NCBI GenBank assembly: GCA_016177555.1
Contig: JACOVB010000066.1
Coordinates: 1 to 5,426, forward strand
DNA from: Candidatus Rokuibacteriota bacterium
Lineage (GTDB): Bacteria; Methylomirabilota; Methylomirabilia; Rokubacteriales; CSP1-6
Length of the DNA: 5,426 nucleotides
Direction of reading: 5' to 3'
Shown here: one piece after another, positions 1 to 5,426 of the stretch
Numbering within the stretch: position 1 is the stretch's first letter
Layout of the letters: each line of letters opens with the position of its first letter
Notes under the pieces: model-generated
The model's database searches: none
The model's input: the letters and a program-made list of their open reading frames with translations, nothing else
What the model was told of the DNA's origin: nothing
Position numbers and translations under genes: made by a program

Positions 1-575
1 GGCTCATGCTGATCGGGTTCAACGTGACGTTCTTCCCCATGCACTACCTCGGGCTCATCGGCATGCCGCGGCGCATCTACACCTACGCCCCGGACCTCGG
101 GTGGAACTTCTGGAACCTGGTGTCAACCGTGGGCGCCTTCCTGATCGCGGTGTCGTTCCTGGTCTTCATCGCCAACGTGTGGAAGACGATGCGGGCGGGC
201 GCCGTCGCGAGCCCGGATCCCTGGGATGGCCGGACGCTCGAGTGGACCATCGCCTCGCCGCCGCCCGTCCACAACTTCGGCGTCATCCCGACGGTGCACG
301 GCCGGGACGAGCTGTGGCTGCAGAAGCACGGCGACGGCCACGGCGGCGCGCCAGCGCCGCGCCCGCCGGCACCGACGCGCCAGGATCTTACGTCCATCCA
401 CGTGCCGCCACCGTCCTACTGGCCCATCCTGCTGGCGGCATCCATGCTGTTCATGATGAGCGGCGCCCTCATCAGCATCTACCAGGTCGTCCTGGGCGGG
501 CTGCTCACGCTCTACTGCATGTTCCGGTTCGCCCTCGAGTATCACCGGCCGCACCCACAGGAGAGCCGCCGGTGA
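1..575 (+). CDS. ctaD: Cytochrome c oxidase subunit I, C-terminal part (5' end outside window)
   Basis: This is the catalytic heme-copper subunit of an aa3/caa3-type terminal oxidase in the cytoplasmic membrane, which reduces O2 to water and pumps protons. Only the last ~190 residues are present; the first whole codon is at position 3 and the frame is open to the left edge. The segment FNVTFFPMHYLGLIGMPRRIY (about 18-83) is the family signature near helix XI; its Arg pair contacts heme propionates in characterised oxidases. A helix follows (about 108-185), then the conserved WDGRTLEW and ASPPPVHNF blocks (about 222-275). A Gly/Pro/Ala-rich linker leads to two more membrane helices (about 417-533). 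That C-terminal extension resembles Bacillus-type CtaD rather than short mitochondrial-type subunit I. The heme and CuB histidines lie upstream of the window. TGA at 573-575 overlaps the GTG start of ctaE, so the two are probably translationally coupled. Identification is secure. Confidence 0.96.
   Translation, partial: LMLIGFNVTFFPMHYLGLIGMPRRIYTYAPDLGWNFWNLVSTVGAFLIAVSFLVFIANVWKTMRAGAVASPDPWDGRTLEWTIASPPPVHNFGVIPTVHGRDELWLQKHGDGHGGAPAPRPPAPTRQDLTSIHVPPPSYWPILLAASMLFMMSGALISIYQVVLGGLLTLYCMFRFALEYHRPHPQESRR
559..565 (+). promoter_or_regulatory. Ribosome binding site for ctaE
   Basis: AGGAGAG lies inside the last codons of ctaD, 6 nt before the GTG at 572. It decides in favour of this GTG as the ctaE start, with a 4-nt GTGA overlap with the ctaD stop. 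Confidence 0.75.
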
Positions 576-1115
576 GCAGCGCACACGTCGCCGCGCACGC
601 CGTGCACGACCCGAACACCGGCACCACCGGGCTCGACAACCGGAAGATGGGCATGTGGGCCTTCCTCGGCTCGGAGTGCATGTTCTTCGGGACGCTCATC
701 GGCACCTACCTGTCCTACAAGGGCAAGAGCATCAGCGGCCCCACCCCGCACGAGATCCTCAACATCCCGCTCACCTCGGTCAGCGCCTTCGTCCTCCTGA
801 TGTCCTCCCTTCTCATGGTGCTGGCGCTGGCCGCCGTCCAGCGCAACGACATGAAGTGGGGGAAGATCTGGCTCTTCCTGACGGCGCTCCTCGGCGCCGG
901 GTTCGTCGGCTTCCAGATCTACGAGTTCACCCACTTCGTCCACCTCGGGCTCACGCTCCAGACCAACCATCTGGCTCCTGTCCCTCTGGGTGCTCGCCCT
1001 CCGCGGCAAGCTCGGGCCGCAGGACTCGCTCAAGGTGGAGATCTGCGGGCTGTACTGGCACTTCGTGGACATCGTGTGGATCGCCATCTTCACGCTGGTC
1101 TACCTGATCCCGTAG
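572..1115 (+). pseudogene. ctaE: Cytochrome c oxidase subunit III, internally deleted and frameshifted
   Basis: This is subunit III of the heme-copper oxidase, a membrane protein that binds subunit I. The start is GTG 572, supported by a good ribosome binding site. Residues 1-132 are typical: WAFLGSECMFFGTLIGTYL (helix 1), a second helix (~67-90), and the third-helix motif QIYEFTHFVHLG (~115-126). After QTN (962-967) this frame turns into non-homologous Arg/Pro/Ala-rich sequence. The true C-terminus continues in the next frame from 969: IWLLSLWVLALRGKLGPQ, then YWHFVDIVWIAIFTLVYL, ending at TAG 1113-1115. Compared from memory with Bacillus-type CtaE, about 21 residues are missing at the junction, including the conserved HG.H segment and most of helix 4. 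The frame change requires a loss of 3n+2 bases, so about 62. With that stretch restored the protein would be ~201 aa, normal for the short 5-helix type. As written it cannot make a normal subunit III. A dropped segment in the assembly is an equally good explanation. Confidence 0.9.
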
Positions 1116-1118
1116 GAG
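1114..1118 (+). promoter_or_regulatory. Ribosome binding site for ctaF
   Basis: AGGAG overlaps the ctaE stop codon (TAG 1113-1115) and sits 8 nt before ATG 1127. It marks that ATG as the real ctaF start, although the upstream ctaE frame is artificially open into ctaF. Confidence 0.7.
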
Positions 1119-1126
1119 CCAAGACC

Positions 1127-1459
1127 ATGGCAGACGCCCACGCTCACGCCGCGTCCCACGCCGAGGGAGGGCACGCCTCCGTGGCCACCTATCTCCGCGT
1201 CGCCGTGGTCCTGGCCCTCATCACCGCCATCGAGATCACCGCGCTCTACGTGCCGGGCCTGCCCAATGCGGTGCTCGTGGCGGTGCTGATCGTGTTCTCC
1301 GTTTTCAAGTTCGGGCTGGTGGTGGCCTTCTTCATGCATCTTCGCTACGACTCGAAGGTCCTCGCGGCGCTCTTCGTCGGGCCGCTGATGATCGCCTGCG
1401 CCATCATCCTGGCCCTCATGGCGCTCTTCAGCGCGTTCCTGCTCCTGCCGCGCGCCTAG
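1127..1459 (+). CDS. ctaF: Cytochrome c oxidase subunit IV (prokaryotic type)
   Basis: This small 110-residue integral membrane subunit of the oxidase belongs to the bacterial COX4/CtaF family; it is thought to help assembly or stability and has no catalytic residues. It has a polar, His-rich N-terminus (H5, H7, H11, H16), then three membrane helices at about residues 22-43, 47-70 and 77-106. The loop between helices 2 and 3 carries the family hallmark KFGLVVAFFMHLRYDSK (about 61-77). Length and topology are normal. ATG 1127 is chosen because of the AGGAG at 1114-1118. The codons upstream remain open only because the ctaE deletion put ctaE and ctaF in the same frame. It ends at TAG 1457-1459, 2 nt before ctaG. 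Family assignment is strong; the exact role is inferred from the family and position. Confidence 0.93.
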   Translation: MADAHAHAASHAEGGHASVATYLRVAVVLALITAIEITALYVPGLPNAVLVAVLIVFSVFKFGLVVAFFMHLRYDSKVLAALFVGPLMIACAIILALMALFSAFLLLPRA

Positions 1460-1461
1460 CC

Positions 1462-2328
1462 ATGGCGCATGGACTGCCCTCGCCCGGGGGGCCGCCGCCT
1501 CTGGGGCCCGAGGGCTTCGATTGGACCGCGTGGAGCGCCGATCCCGTCGTCGTCTCGGGCCTGGCGCTGCTGGGCGGCGCCTACCTCGCGGCGACCCTGT
1601 GGCGCCGCCGGCTGGACCCGGACGCCCGCGTGGAGCCCGTCCGGGCGGTCGCCTTCGCATGCGCCATGATGGTGCTGCTGGGATCGCTCACGGGCCCCCT
1701 CCACGACCTCGCCGACTACTACCTCTTCAGCGCCCACATGGTGCAGCATCTCCTGCTGGCCTTCGCCATGCCGCCGCTGCTCCTTCATGGCATCCCGGCG
1801 TGGATGGCCCGGCCGCTGCTGCGCCACCCCGCTTTGCTTCGCGCCGGGCGGAGGCTCACCCGCCCCAGCGGGGCCTTCGCCGCCTTCAACCTCGTGCTGG
1901 TGGCCTGGCATCTGCCGCCGCTCTACAACCTGGCCATGGAGGCCCACCCCGTCCACATCGCCCAGCACCTGATGATCATGGCGGCCTCCGTCCTGCTCTG
2001 GTGGCCGCTCCTGTCGCCCACGCGTGACCTGCCTCGCGCGCCGTACCCGGTGCAGCTCCTCTATCTCTTCATCGTCGGCCTCCCGATGGTGATGGTGTCC
2101 ATCTTCATCACGATGGCCGACAGCGTGCTCTACCCGTATTACGCCGCCGCCCCGCGCGTCTGGACCGCGCTCTCCCCCCACGCGGACCAGCGCCTAGGCG
2201 GGCTCATCATGTGGATCCCCGGAGGCCTCGTGTTCCTCGCCGCCATCTCCGTGGTCTTCTTCCGCTGGCAAGCCGCCGGCGCCGGCGATGTGACCGTGGG
2301 GACCGCGGAGACGACGCATGTCCGCTAG
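1462..2328 (+). CDS. ctaG: Caa3-type cytochrome c oxidase assembly protein CtaG
   Basis: This 288-residue polytopic membrane protein belongs to the Caa3_CtaG family, known from Bacillus as needed for formation of active caa3 oxidase and generally linked to copper-centre assembly. It is unrelated to the Cox11-type protein also called CtaG in proteobacteria. Family motifs appear in order: LTGPLHDLADYYLFSAHMVQ followed by HLLL (about 76-99, with H92 and H96), VAWHLPPLYN (about 147-156), HIAQHLMIMAASVLLWWPL (about 165-183), and DQRLGGLIMWIPGGL (about 242-256). The paired histidines within membrane segments are plausible metal ligands; that is inference. The hydrophobicity pattern suggests about seven helices, with a Pro/Gly-rich N-terminus of ~20 residues. 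The start ATG lies 2 nt after the ctaF stop with no obvious ribosome binding site, which suggests reinitiation or coupling. The 3' end overlaps ctaA by 11 nt. Confidence 0.94.
   Translation: MAHGLPSPGGPPPLGPEGFDWTAWSADPVVVSGLALLGGAYLAATLWRRRLDPDARVEPVRAVAFACAMMVLLGSLTGPLHDLADYYLFSAHMVQHLLLAFAMPPLLLHGIPAWMARPLLRHPALLRAGRRLTRPSGAFAAFNLVLVAWHLPPLYNLAMEAHPVHIAQHLMIMAASVLLWWPLLSPTRDLPRAPYPVQLLYLFIVGLPMVMVSIFITMADSVLYPYYAAAPRVWTALSPHADQRLGGLIMWIPGGLVFLAAISVVFFRWQAAGAGDVTVGTAETTHVR
2307..2310 (+). promoter_or_regulatory. Ribosome binding site for ctaA
   Basis: GGAG lies 7 nt before ATG 2318, within the 3' end of ctaG. It supports the overlapping ctaA start. Confidence 0.55.
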
Positions 2329-3238
2329 CCCGCCGCGCACCCTCGCCTGGGCCACCGTCGTCGCCCTGTTCGCCCTCATGACGCTCGGCAATATCGTCAG
2401 CGCCACCGGATCGGGCCTCGCCTGCCCGGACTGGCCTCTCTGTCACGGCAGCCTGATCCCGCCGCTGAGACCCGATGTCCTCGTCGAGTACGGCCACAGG
2501 CTGGCTGCCGCCCTCACCTCCATCCTGCTCGTGACCACCATCGTCCTCACCATTCGCCGGCGCCGCGCCCCGGGGGTGCGCCGCATCGGCCTGGGGCTCC
2601 TGGTCCTGCTGGGCATCCAGATCGGCCTCGGCGGCGTGACCGTGCTCCTGCGCCTGCCGCATCTCATCAGCACCACGCACCTGGTGAACGCTCTGCTGAT
2701 CTTCGCCGGGCTCCTGGTACTGCAGGGGCCGGCGGGGAGTGCCGCGCCCGCCGGCGTCCCGCCCAAGGTCAGACGTCTGGCCGTGGCGGGCCTCGTCGTC
2801 CTCCTGGCCCAGCTCGCCCTCGGCGGCTATGTCCGGCACACGGGGGCGGGGCTCGCCTGCCCCGATTTCCCGCTCTGCAGCGGCGATCTCCTGCCGCGCG
2901 GGTGGCTCGCCGTCGCTCACTGGGTCCACCGGTGGCTGGGGATGACGCTGCTCCCGTTCTTCATCCATCTGGCGCTGGCGGCCCGACGCACGCCGCTCGC
3001 CCGTTCCGCGTGGACGGTGGCGGCGCTCGGGGGCGCGCAGGTGGCGCTAGGCATCCTCGCCGTCGTGCTGCAGCTCACGCCAGCGGTCCGGGCCGCTCAT
3101 GCCGCGGTGGGCTACGCGCTCTGGGGCACGCTCGTGTGGCTCAGTCTGGGCACGAGAGCCTGGAGCCTCGCCTTCGCCCCGGCGCGCGCGGGGCGCCAGC
3201 CTCTGCTCGAGGCCGGGGGGGCGGCCCGTGTCTCCTAG
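2318..3238 (+). CDS. ctaA: Heme A synthase (CtaA/COX15 family)
   Basis: This membrane enzyme oxidises the C8 methyl of heme O to a formyl group, giving heme A for the oxidase encoded upstream. The 306-residue protein has the classic two-fold repeat of four-helix bundles. The first half has ATGSGLACPDWPLC (29-42; C36/C42), EYGHRL (E57, H60) and STTHL (H121). The second half has HTGAGLACPDFPLC (174-187; C181/C187), HWVHRW (H201, H204) and AAHAAVG (H261). E57, H60 and H121 match the positions of the key residues in B. subtilis CtaA. The four histidine sites are the expected heme ligands and each half has a loop cysteine pair, so the enzyme looks intact. Length is normal. It starts inside ctaG with a GGAG at 2307-2310. 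Its stop TAG (3236-3238) lies exactly at the left edge of the palindromic element, so that element may have supplied the stop codon. Confidence 0.95.
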   Translation: MSASPPRTLAWATVVALFALMTLGNIVSATGSGLACPDWPLCHGSLIPPLRPDVLVEYGHRLAAALTSILLVTTIVLTIRRRRAPGVRRIGLGLLVLLGIQIGLGGVTVLLRLPHLISTTHLVNALLIFAGLLVLQGPAGSAAPAGVPPKVRRLAVAGLVVLLAQLALGGYVRHTGAGLACPDFPLCSGDLLPRGWLAVAHWVHRWLGMTLLPFFIHLALAARRTPLARSAWTVAALGGAQVALGILAVVLQLTPAVRAAHAAVGYALWGTLVWLSLGTRAWSLAFAPARAGRQPLLEAGGAARVS

Positions 3239-3426
3239 CAGGCTGCTGAAAAAGGCCCATCTGCTTCGTTGGCGCCCTCGGCCGCACGCTCAACGTGGCT
3301 CGCTTGCGCTCGCCGGATCTCCGGATATGCTCGCCTCGCCTCCGGCTCCGCTCGCCAAGCGGAGTACGCCTCGCGTGCGGCCGTCGGGCGCCGCCTCGCA
3401 TCTGGACCTTTTTGAGCAGCCCGCAG
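3236..3426. repeat. Imperfect inverted-repeat (MITE/REP-like) element between ctaA and ctaB
   Basis: The left arm 3241-3289 (GGCTGCTGAAAAAGG ... GGCCGCACGC) pairs with the reverse complement of 3373-3421 (GGCTGCTCAAAAAGG ... GGCCGCACGC). By eye, the 49-nt arms match at both ends and through GGCGCCC with one 1-nt offset each way; the worst stretch is in the middle. The ~83-nt core contains a perfect 7-bp hairpin (CTCCGCT at 3346-3352 with AGCGGAG at 3358-3364, loop CGCCA) and the short inverted repeat CCGGATCTCCGG (3313-3324). No protein-coding homology is visible, so any mobility would be non-autonomous. I recall similar termini (TTTTTCAGCAGCCTGC) as dispersed repeats in high-GC bacteria, but cannot verify this. 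As RNA it would fold into a long stem-loop that could attenuate read-through into ctaB or stabilise the ctaA end. The outer boundaries are uncertain by a few bases, and no clear target duplication is seen. Confidence 0.75.
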
Positions 3427-3473
3427 GGTTTCCCCGCATCCTGCTAGGTCGGCGCGCGCTCCCGCCTGCCGGA

Positions 3474-4252
3474 GTGCGGGACAGCGTCGGCGCCTACGCG
3501 GAGCTCTCCAAGCTCGGCATCGTCCTGCTCGTGCTCGTCTCGGCCTGCGCCGGCTTCATGCTGGCGGCCCCCCTCGGCGCGAACGGACGGCGAACCGGCC
3601 TCTCCCCTCGGGCCGCCTCTCGCTGGCCCAGGGAACCCTGTTCGCCGTCCTGGCGCTCCTCACCGGGGCGATGGTGCTGTGGCTCGGCGTGGGCGGGACG
3701 GCCGGCGCCCTCGGGCTCGCCGCGGCCTCCTTCTACAACGGCCTCTACACCTCGTGGCTCAAGCCGACCTCCCCCTTCGCGGCTGTGCCGGGGGCAGTGC
3801 CGGGATCGCTCCCGCCCGTGATCGGCTGGGTGGCCGGCGGGGGATCCCTCACCGACGCGGGCGCGCTCATCCTGTTCGGAGTCCTGTTCCTCTGGCAGAT
3901 GCCCCACTTCTGGGCGCTGGCCCTGCGCTACCGAGCTGACTACGCCTCGGGGGGCTTCCCCATGGTGTCCGAGGCCGTCGGCGTCGAGGGCACGGCCCGG
4001 CTCATCCTCCTCTACGCGCTGGGGCTCACCGCGCTGGCCGTGGCCGCGCCGAGCTTCGGCCTGGGCGGATTGGCCTCGCTGGCGGCCGCCTCGCTGCTGG
4101 GCTGGCGGCTCATCTGGCTGGCCAGCAAGTTCGCGCGGCGGCCCGAGGACCGGCGCGGATGGCTCTCCCTCTTCCTCTTCTCCAACGTCTATCTCCTGCT
4201 GTTTTTCGCCGTCCTGGTCGGAGAGCGCCTCGTCCGCCACGCCCTCCCCTAG
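3474..4252 (+). pseudogene. ctaB: Protoheme IX farnesyltransferase (heme O synthase), internally deleted and frameshifted
   Basis: This UbiA-superfamily membrane prenyltransferase transfers farnesyl from FPP to heme B, making heme O for CtaA. From GTG 3474 the N-terminus reads VRDSVGAYAELSKLGIVLLV, then AGFMLAAPLGA to ~3581, matching helix 1. Homology then jumps to another frame with ERTANRPLPSGRLSLAQG (from 3581) and stays there to TAG 4250-4252. That part has PGSLPPVIGW, the signature LWQMPHFWALALRYRADY and GGFPM, and C-terminal helices. Roughly 35-45 residues are missing at 3576-3586, including helix 2 and the N...D...D prenyl-diphosphate/Mg2+ motif normally just before RT..RPL. The frame change needs a loss of 3n+1 bases. 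The retained halves total ~259 residues, against ~280-310 for the family. ATG 3671 could start only a fragment without the first active-site motif. The GTG start is chosen by homology; there is no good ribosome binding site, perhaps because the upstream element displaced it. An assembly dropout is possible. Confidence 0.88.
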
Positions 4253-4268
4253 CCCGCTGCGGCGGGCT
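4251..4268. terminator. Hairpin between convergent ctaB and ligase genes
   Basis: AGCCCGC (4251-4257) and GCGGGCT (4262-4268) form a perfect 7-bp GC-rich stem with a TGCG loop. It begins on the ctaB stop codon and lies just past the stop of the minus-strand ligase, in a 22-nt gap. The position fits a bidirectional terminator, but no T-run follows on either strand, so intrinsic termination is only plausible. Confidence 0.4.
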
Positions 4269-4274
4269 GCGGCC

Positions 4275-5426
4275 TCAGGCCCGCGCGGCACCGGCCCGCT
4301 CCTGGTCGCGCAGGACCCGCCGCAGGAGCTTGCCGTTGGCCAGCTTGGGCAGTTCGGCCACGAACGCCACCGCGCGAGGCACCTTGAAGCTGGCGAGGCG
4401 GTCCCGGCACCCGGCGATCACGGCCTCGGCGGTCGTCGACGTGCCCGGCCTGAGGACGACGAAGGCCTTGACGATCTCGCCCTTGAGCGCGTCCGGCGCG
4501 CCGACCACGGCCGCCTCGTAGACCTCCGGCATGGCGTACAGGACCTCTTCCACCTCGCGCGGGTAAACGTTGTAGCCGGCGGTGATGATCAGATCGTCCT
4601 TGCGATCGACCAGGAAGTAGAAGCCGTCGGCGTCCTGGTAGGCGAGGTCGCCGGTGTGGAACCACCCTCCGCGGTAGTCGTGCGCGGTCTTGCTGGGCAG
4701 GCGCCAGAAGCCGGGCGGGATGGAGGGACCGCGCGCGAGCAGCTCGCCGACCGTCCCGGCAGGCACGGCATGGCCGTCCTCGTCGACGATGGCCATCTCC
4801 ATCTCGGGGAACGGCAGGCGCTTGCCGAGGGAGCCGTACCTCTGTGGCGCCGCGGGCTCCCAGAGGGGAGACGTGGTCGAGGCCCAGCCAGTGCATCCGT
4901 ACCAGTCGACCACGACGACTCCGGTGCGGGCGATGAACTCGCGCTGGATCTCGACGGGGATGGGAGCGCCGCCCACCACCGCCAGGCGGAGCGAGGTGAG
5001 GTCGCGCCGCTCCAGGTCGATGTCGCGGGTGAGGTAGACGTACATGGTCGGCACGCCGGAGAAGACCGTGATGCGCTCGCGCTCGATGCGCCGGGCGACC
5101 TCCTCCACGTCCCACCGGGGCAGCAGGCGCAGGGTTGCGCCGGTGGCGCAGGCCACCAGGGTCATCATCAGGCCGAAGGTGTGGAAGATGGGCAGCGCCA
5201 CGAGGTGGCGGTCGTCCTGGCGGAGCGGCCAGACCTGGGCATGCCACTGCATCATGCCGACCCACCAGTTGCGGTGCGTGATCATCACGCCCTTGGCCCG
5301 GCCGGTGGTGCCGGAGGTGTAGTGCAGGGCGCAGAGATCGTCCGGGTCGCGCTCGACCAGCACAGGCGCGGCGGGCCGGGCGACCAGGTCGGCGAGGCGA
5401 TGACTGCCGAAGGGGACGGTGTCGGC
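4275..5426 (-). CDS. AMP-dependent acyl-CoA synthetase/ligase (ANL superfamily), N-terminus outside window
   Basis: This is an adenylate-forming enzyme that probably activates a carboxylic acid (fatty or aromatic) to its CoA thioester via an acyl-AMP. The last 383 residues are present, with the frame open to the right edge; the stop is TGA at 4277-4275. Motifs in order, numbered from the first visible residue: P-loop TSGTTGRAKG (37-46); LPIFHTFGLMMTL (about 78-90); GGAPIP (about 152-157); YGCTGWASTTSPL (176-188, the A5 region); GELLARGP (about 227-234); GWFHTGDLAYQDADGFYFLV (about 254-273); DRKDDLIITAGYNVYPREVE (about 274-293); and LPKLANGKLLRR (about 360-371), whose GK lysine (366) is the expected adenylation lysine. 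The A5 core is usually YG.TE; here the Glu position reads Gly-Trp. Everything else looks functional. It has no visible functional link to the oxidase genes and is transcribed towards them. The substrate cannot be read from sequence alone. The GTG at 5363 is an internal Val, not the start. Confidence 0.93.
   Translation of the reverse strand, partial: ADTVPFGSHRLADLVARPAAPVLVERDPDDLCALHYTSGTTGRAKGVMITHRNWWVGMMQWHAQVWPLRQDDRHLVALPIFHTFGLMMTLVACATGATLRLLPRWDVEEVARRIERERITVFSGVPTMYVYLTRDIDLERRDLTSLRLAVVGGAPIPVEIQREFIARTGVVVVDWYGCTGWASTTSPLWEPAAPQRYGSLGKRLPFPEMEMAIVDEDGHAVPAGTVGELLARGPSIPPGFWRLPSKTAHDYRGGWFHTGDLAYQDADGFYFLVDRKDDLIITAGYNVYPREVEEVLYAMPEVYEAAVVGAPDALKGEIVKAFVVLRPGTSTTAEAVIAGCRDRLASFKVPRAVAFVAELPKLANGKLLRRVLRDQERAGAARA

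Noticed and set aside
960..972. Programmed ribosomal frameshift in ctaE
   Set aside because: No slippery heptamer is visible, and a frameshift could not restore the ~21 conserved residues that are missing.
1456..2181. Long minus-strand open frame (241 codons) opposite ctaG
   Set aside because: It is a high-GC shadow: the product is rich in Arg, Gly, His and Glu with no recognisable fold, while the + strand encodes a clear CtaG.
2207..2968. Long minus-strand open frame (253 codons) opposite ctaA
   Set aside because: Low-complexity Arg/Glu/Gln/Ala translation antisense to a well-conserved heme A synthase.
3141..3401. Minus-strand open frame of 86 codons over the palindromic element
   Set aside because: Arg/Pro-rich translation of a GC-rich inverted repeat, with no protein family features.
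3236..3426. CRISPR array or riboswitch
   Set aside because: There are no regularly spaced direct repeats, and the structure is one large inverted repeat without a recognisable riboswitch core.
3099..3821. Single 240-codon gene spanning the end of ctaA, the palindrome and the start of ctaB
   Set aside because: Only 3474 to ~3581 of this frame has homology (CtaB N-terminus); the rest is out-of-frame ctaA, repeat DNA and out-of-frame ctaB.
3494..4291. Long minus-strand open frame (265 codons) opposite ctaB
   Set aside because: It runs across the ctaB frame break without interruption, but the translation is low-complexity and unlike any family I know; the + strand is clearly CtaB.

Overview
This high-GC window, with strong G/C preference at third codon positions, carries most of a bacterial aa3/caa3-type cytochrome c oxidase operon on the + strand. 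It runs ctaD (3' end only) - ctaE - ctaF - ctaG - ctaA - ctaB. A convergent AMP-dependent acyl-CoA synthetase/ligase on the - strand is cut by the right edge. The C-terminally extended subunit I, the short subunit III, the small subunit IV and the Caa3_CtaG protein resemble the Bacillus/Thermus-type (caa3-like) oxidases. The base composition, gene order and a palindromic element between ctaA and ctaB would suit an uncultured high-GC soil or groundwater bacterium (for example Rokubacteria/NC10-like or deltaproteobacteria-like), but the taxonomic guess is weak.

Layout: 1-575 is the end of ctaD. 572-1115 is ctaE, overlapping ctaD by 4 nt. 1127-1459 is ctaF. 1462-2328 is ctaG. 2318-3238 is ctaA, overlapping ctaG by 11 nt. 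3236-3426 is an imperfect inverted-repeat element of about 190 bp. 3474-4252 is ctaB. A hairpin lies at 4251-4268. 4275-5426 (-) is the ligase. The tight spacing and overlaps from ctaD to ctaA indicate one transcript with translational coupling. The element breaks that packing before ctaB.

How the genes work together: CtaD, CtaE and CtaF are structural oxidase subunits. CtaB farnesylates heme B to heme O, CtaA oxidises heme O to heme A, and CtaG helps deliver copper to the oxidase. The operon therefore encodes both the enzyme and its cofactor supply.

The main surprise is that two of these genes are broken in the same way. ctaE lacks about 21 residues (most of one membrane helix, including the family's conserved HG.H segment) at about 965-972. 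ctaB lacks roughly 35-45 residues, including the first Asp-rich prenyl-diphosphate motif, at about 3576-3586. Each loss also shifts the reading frame, while the sequence on either side is well conserved. Either the oxidase locus is decaying or, quite possibly, the assembly has dropped short segments. I see no clearly new biological system. The ctaA-ctaB palindromic element, the paired deletions and an atypical A5 motif in the ligase most deserve a second look.
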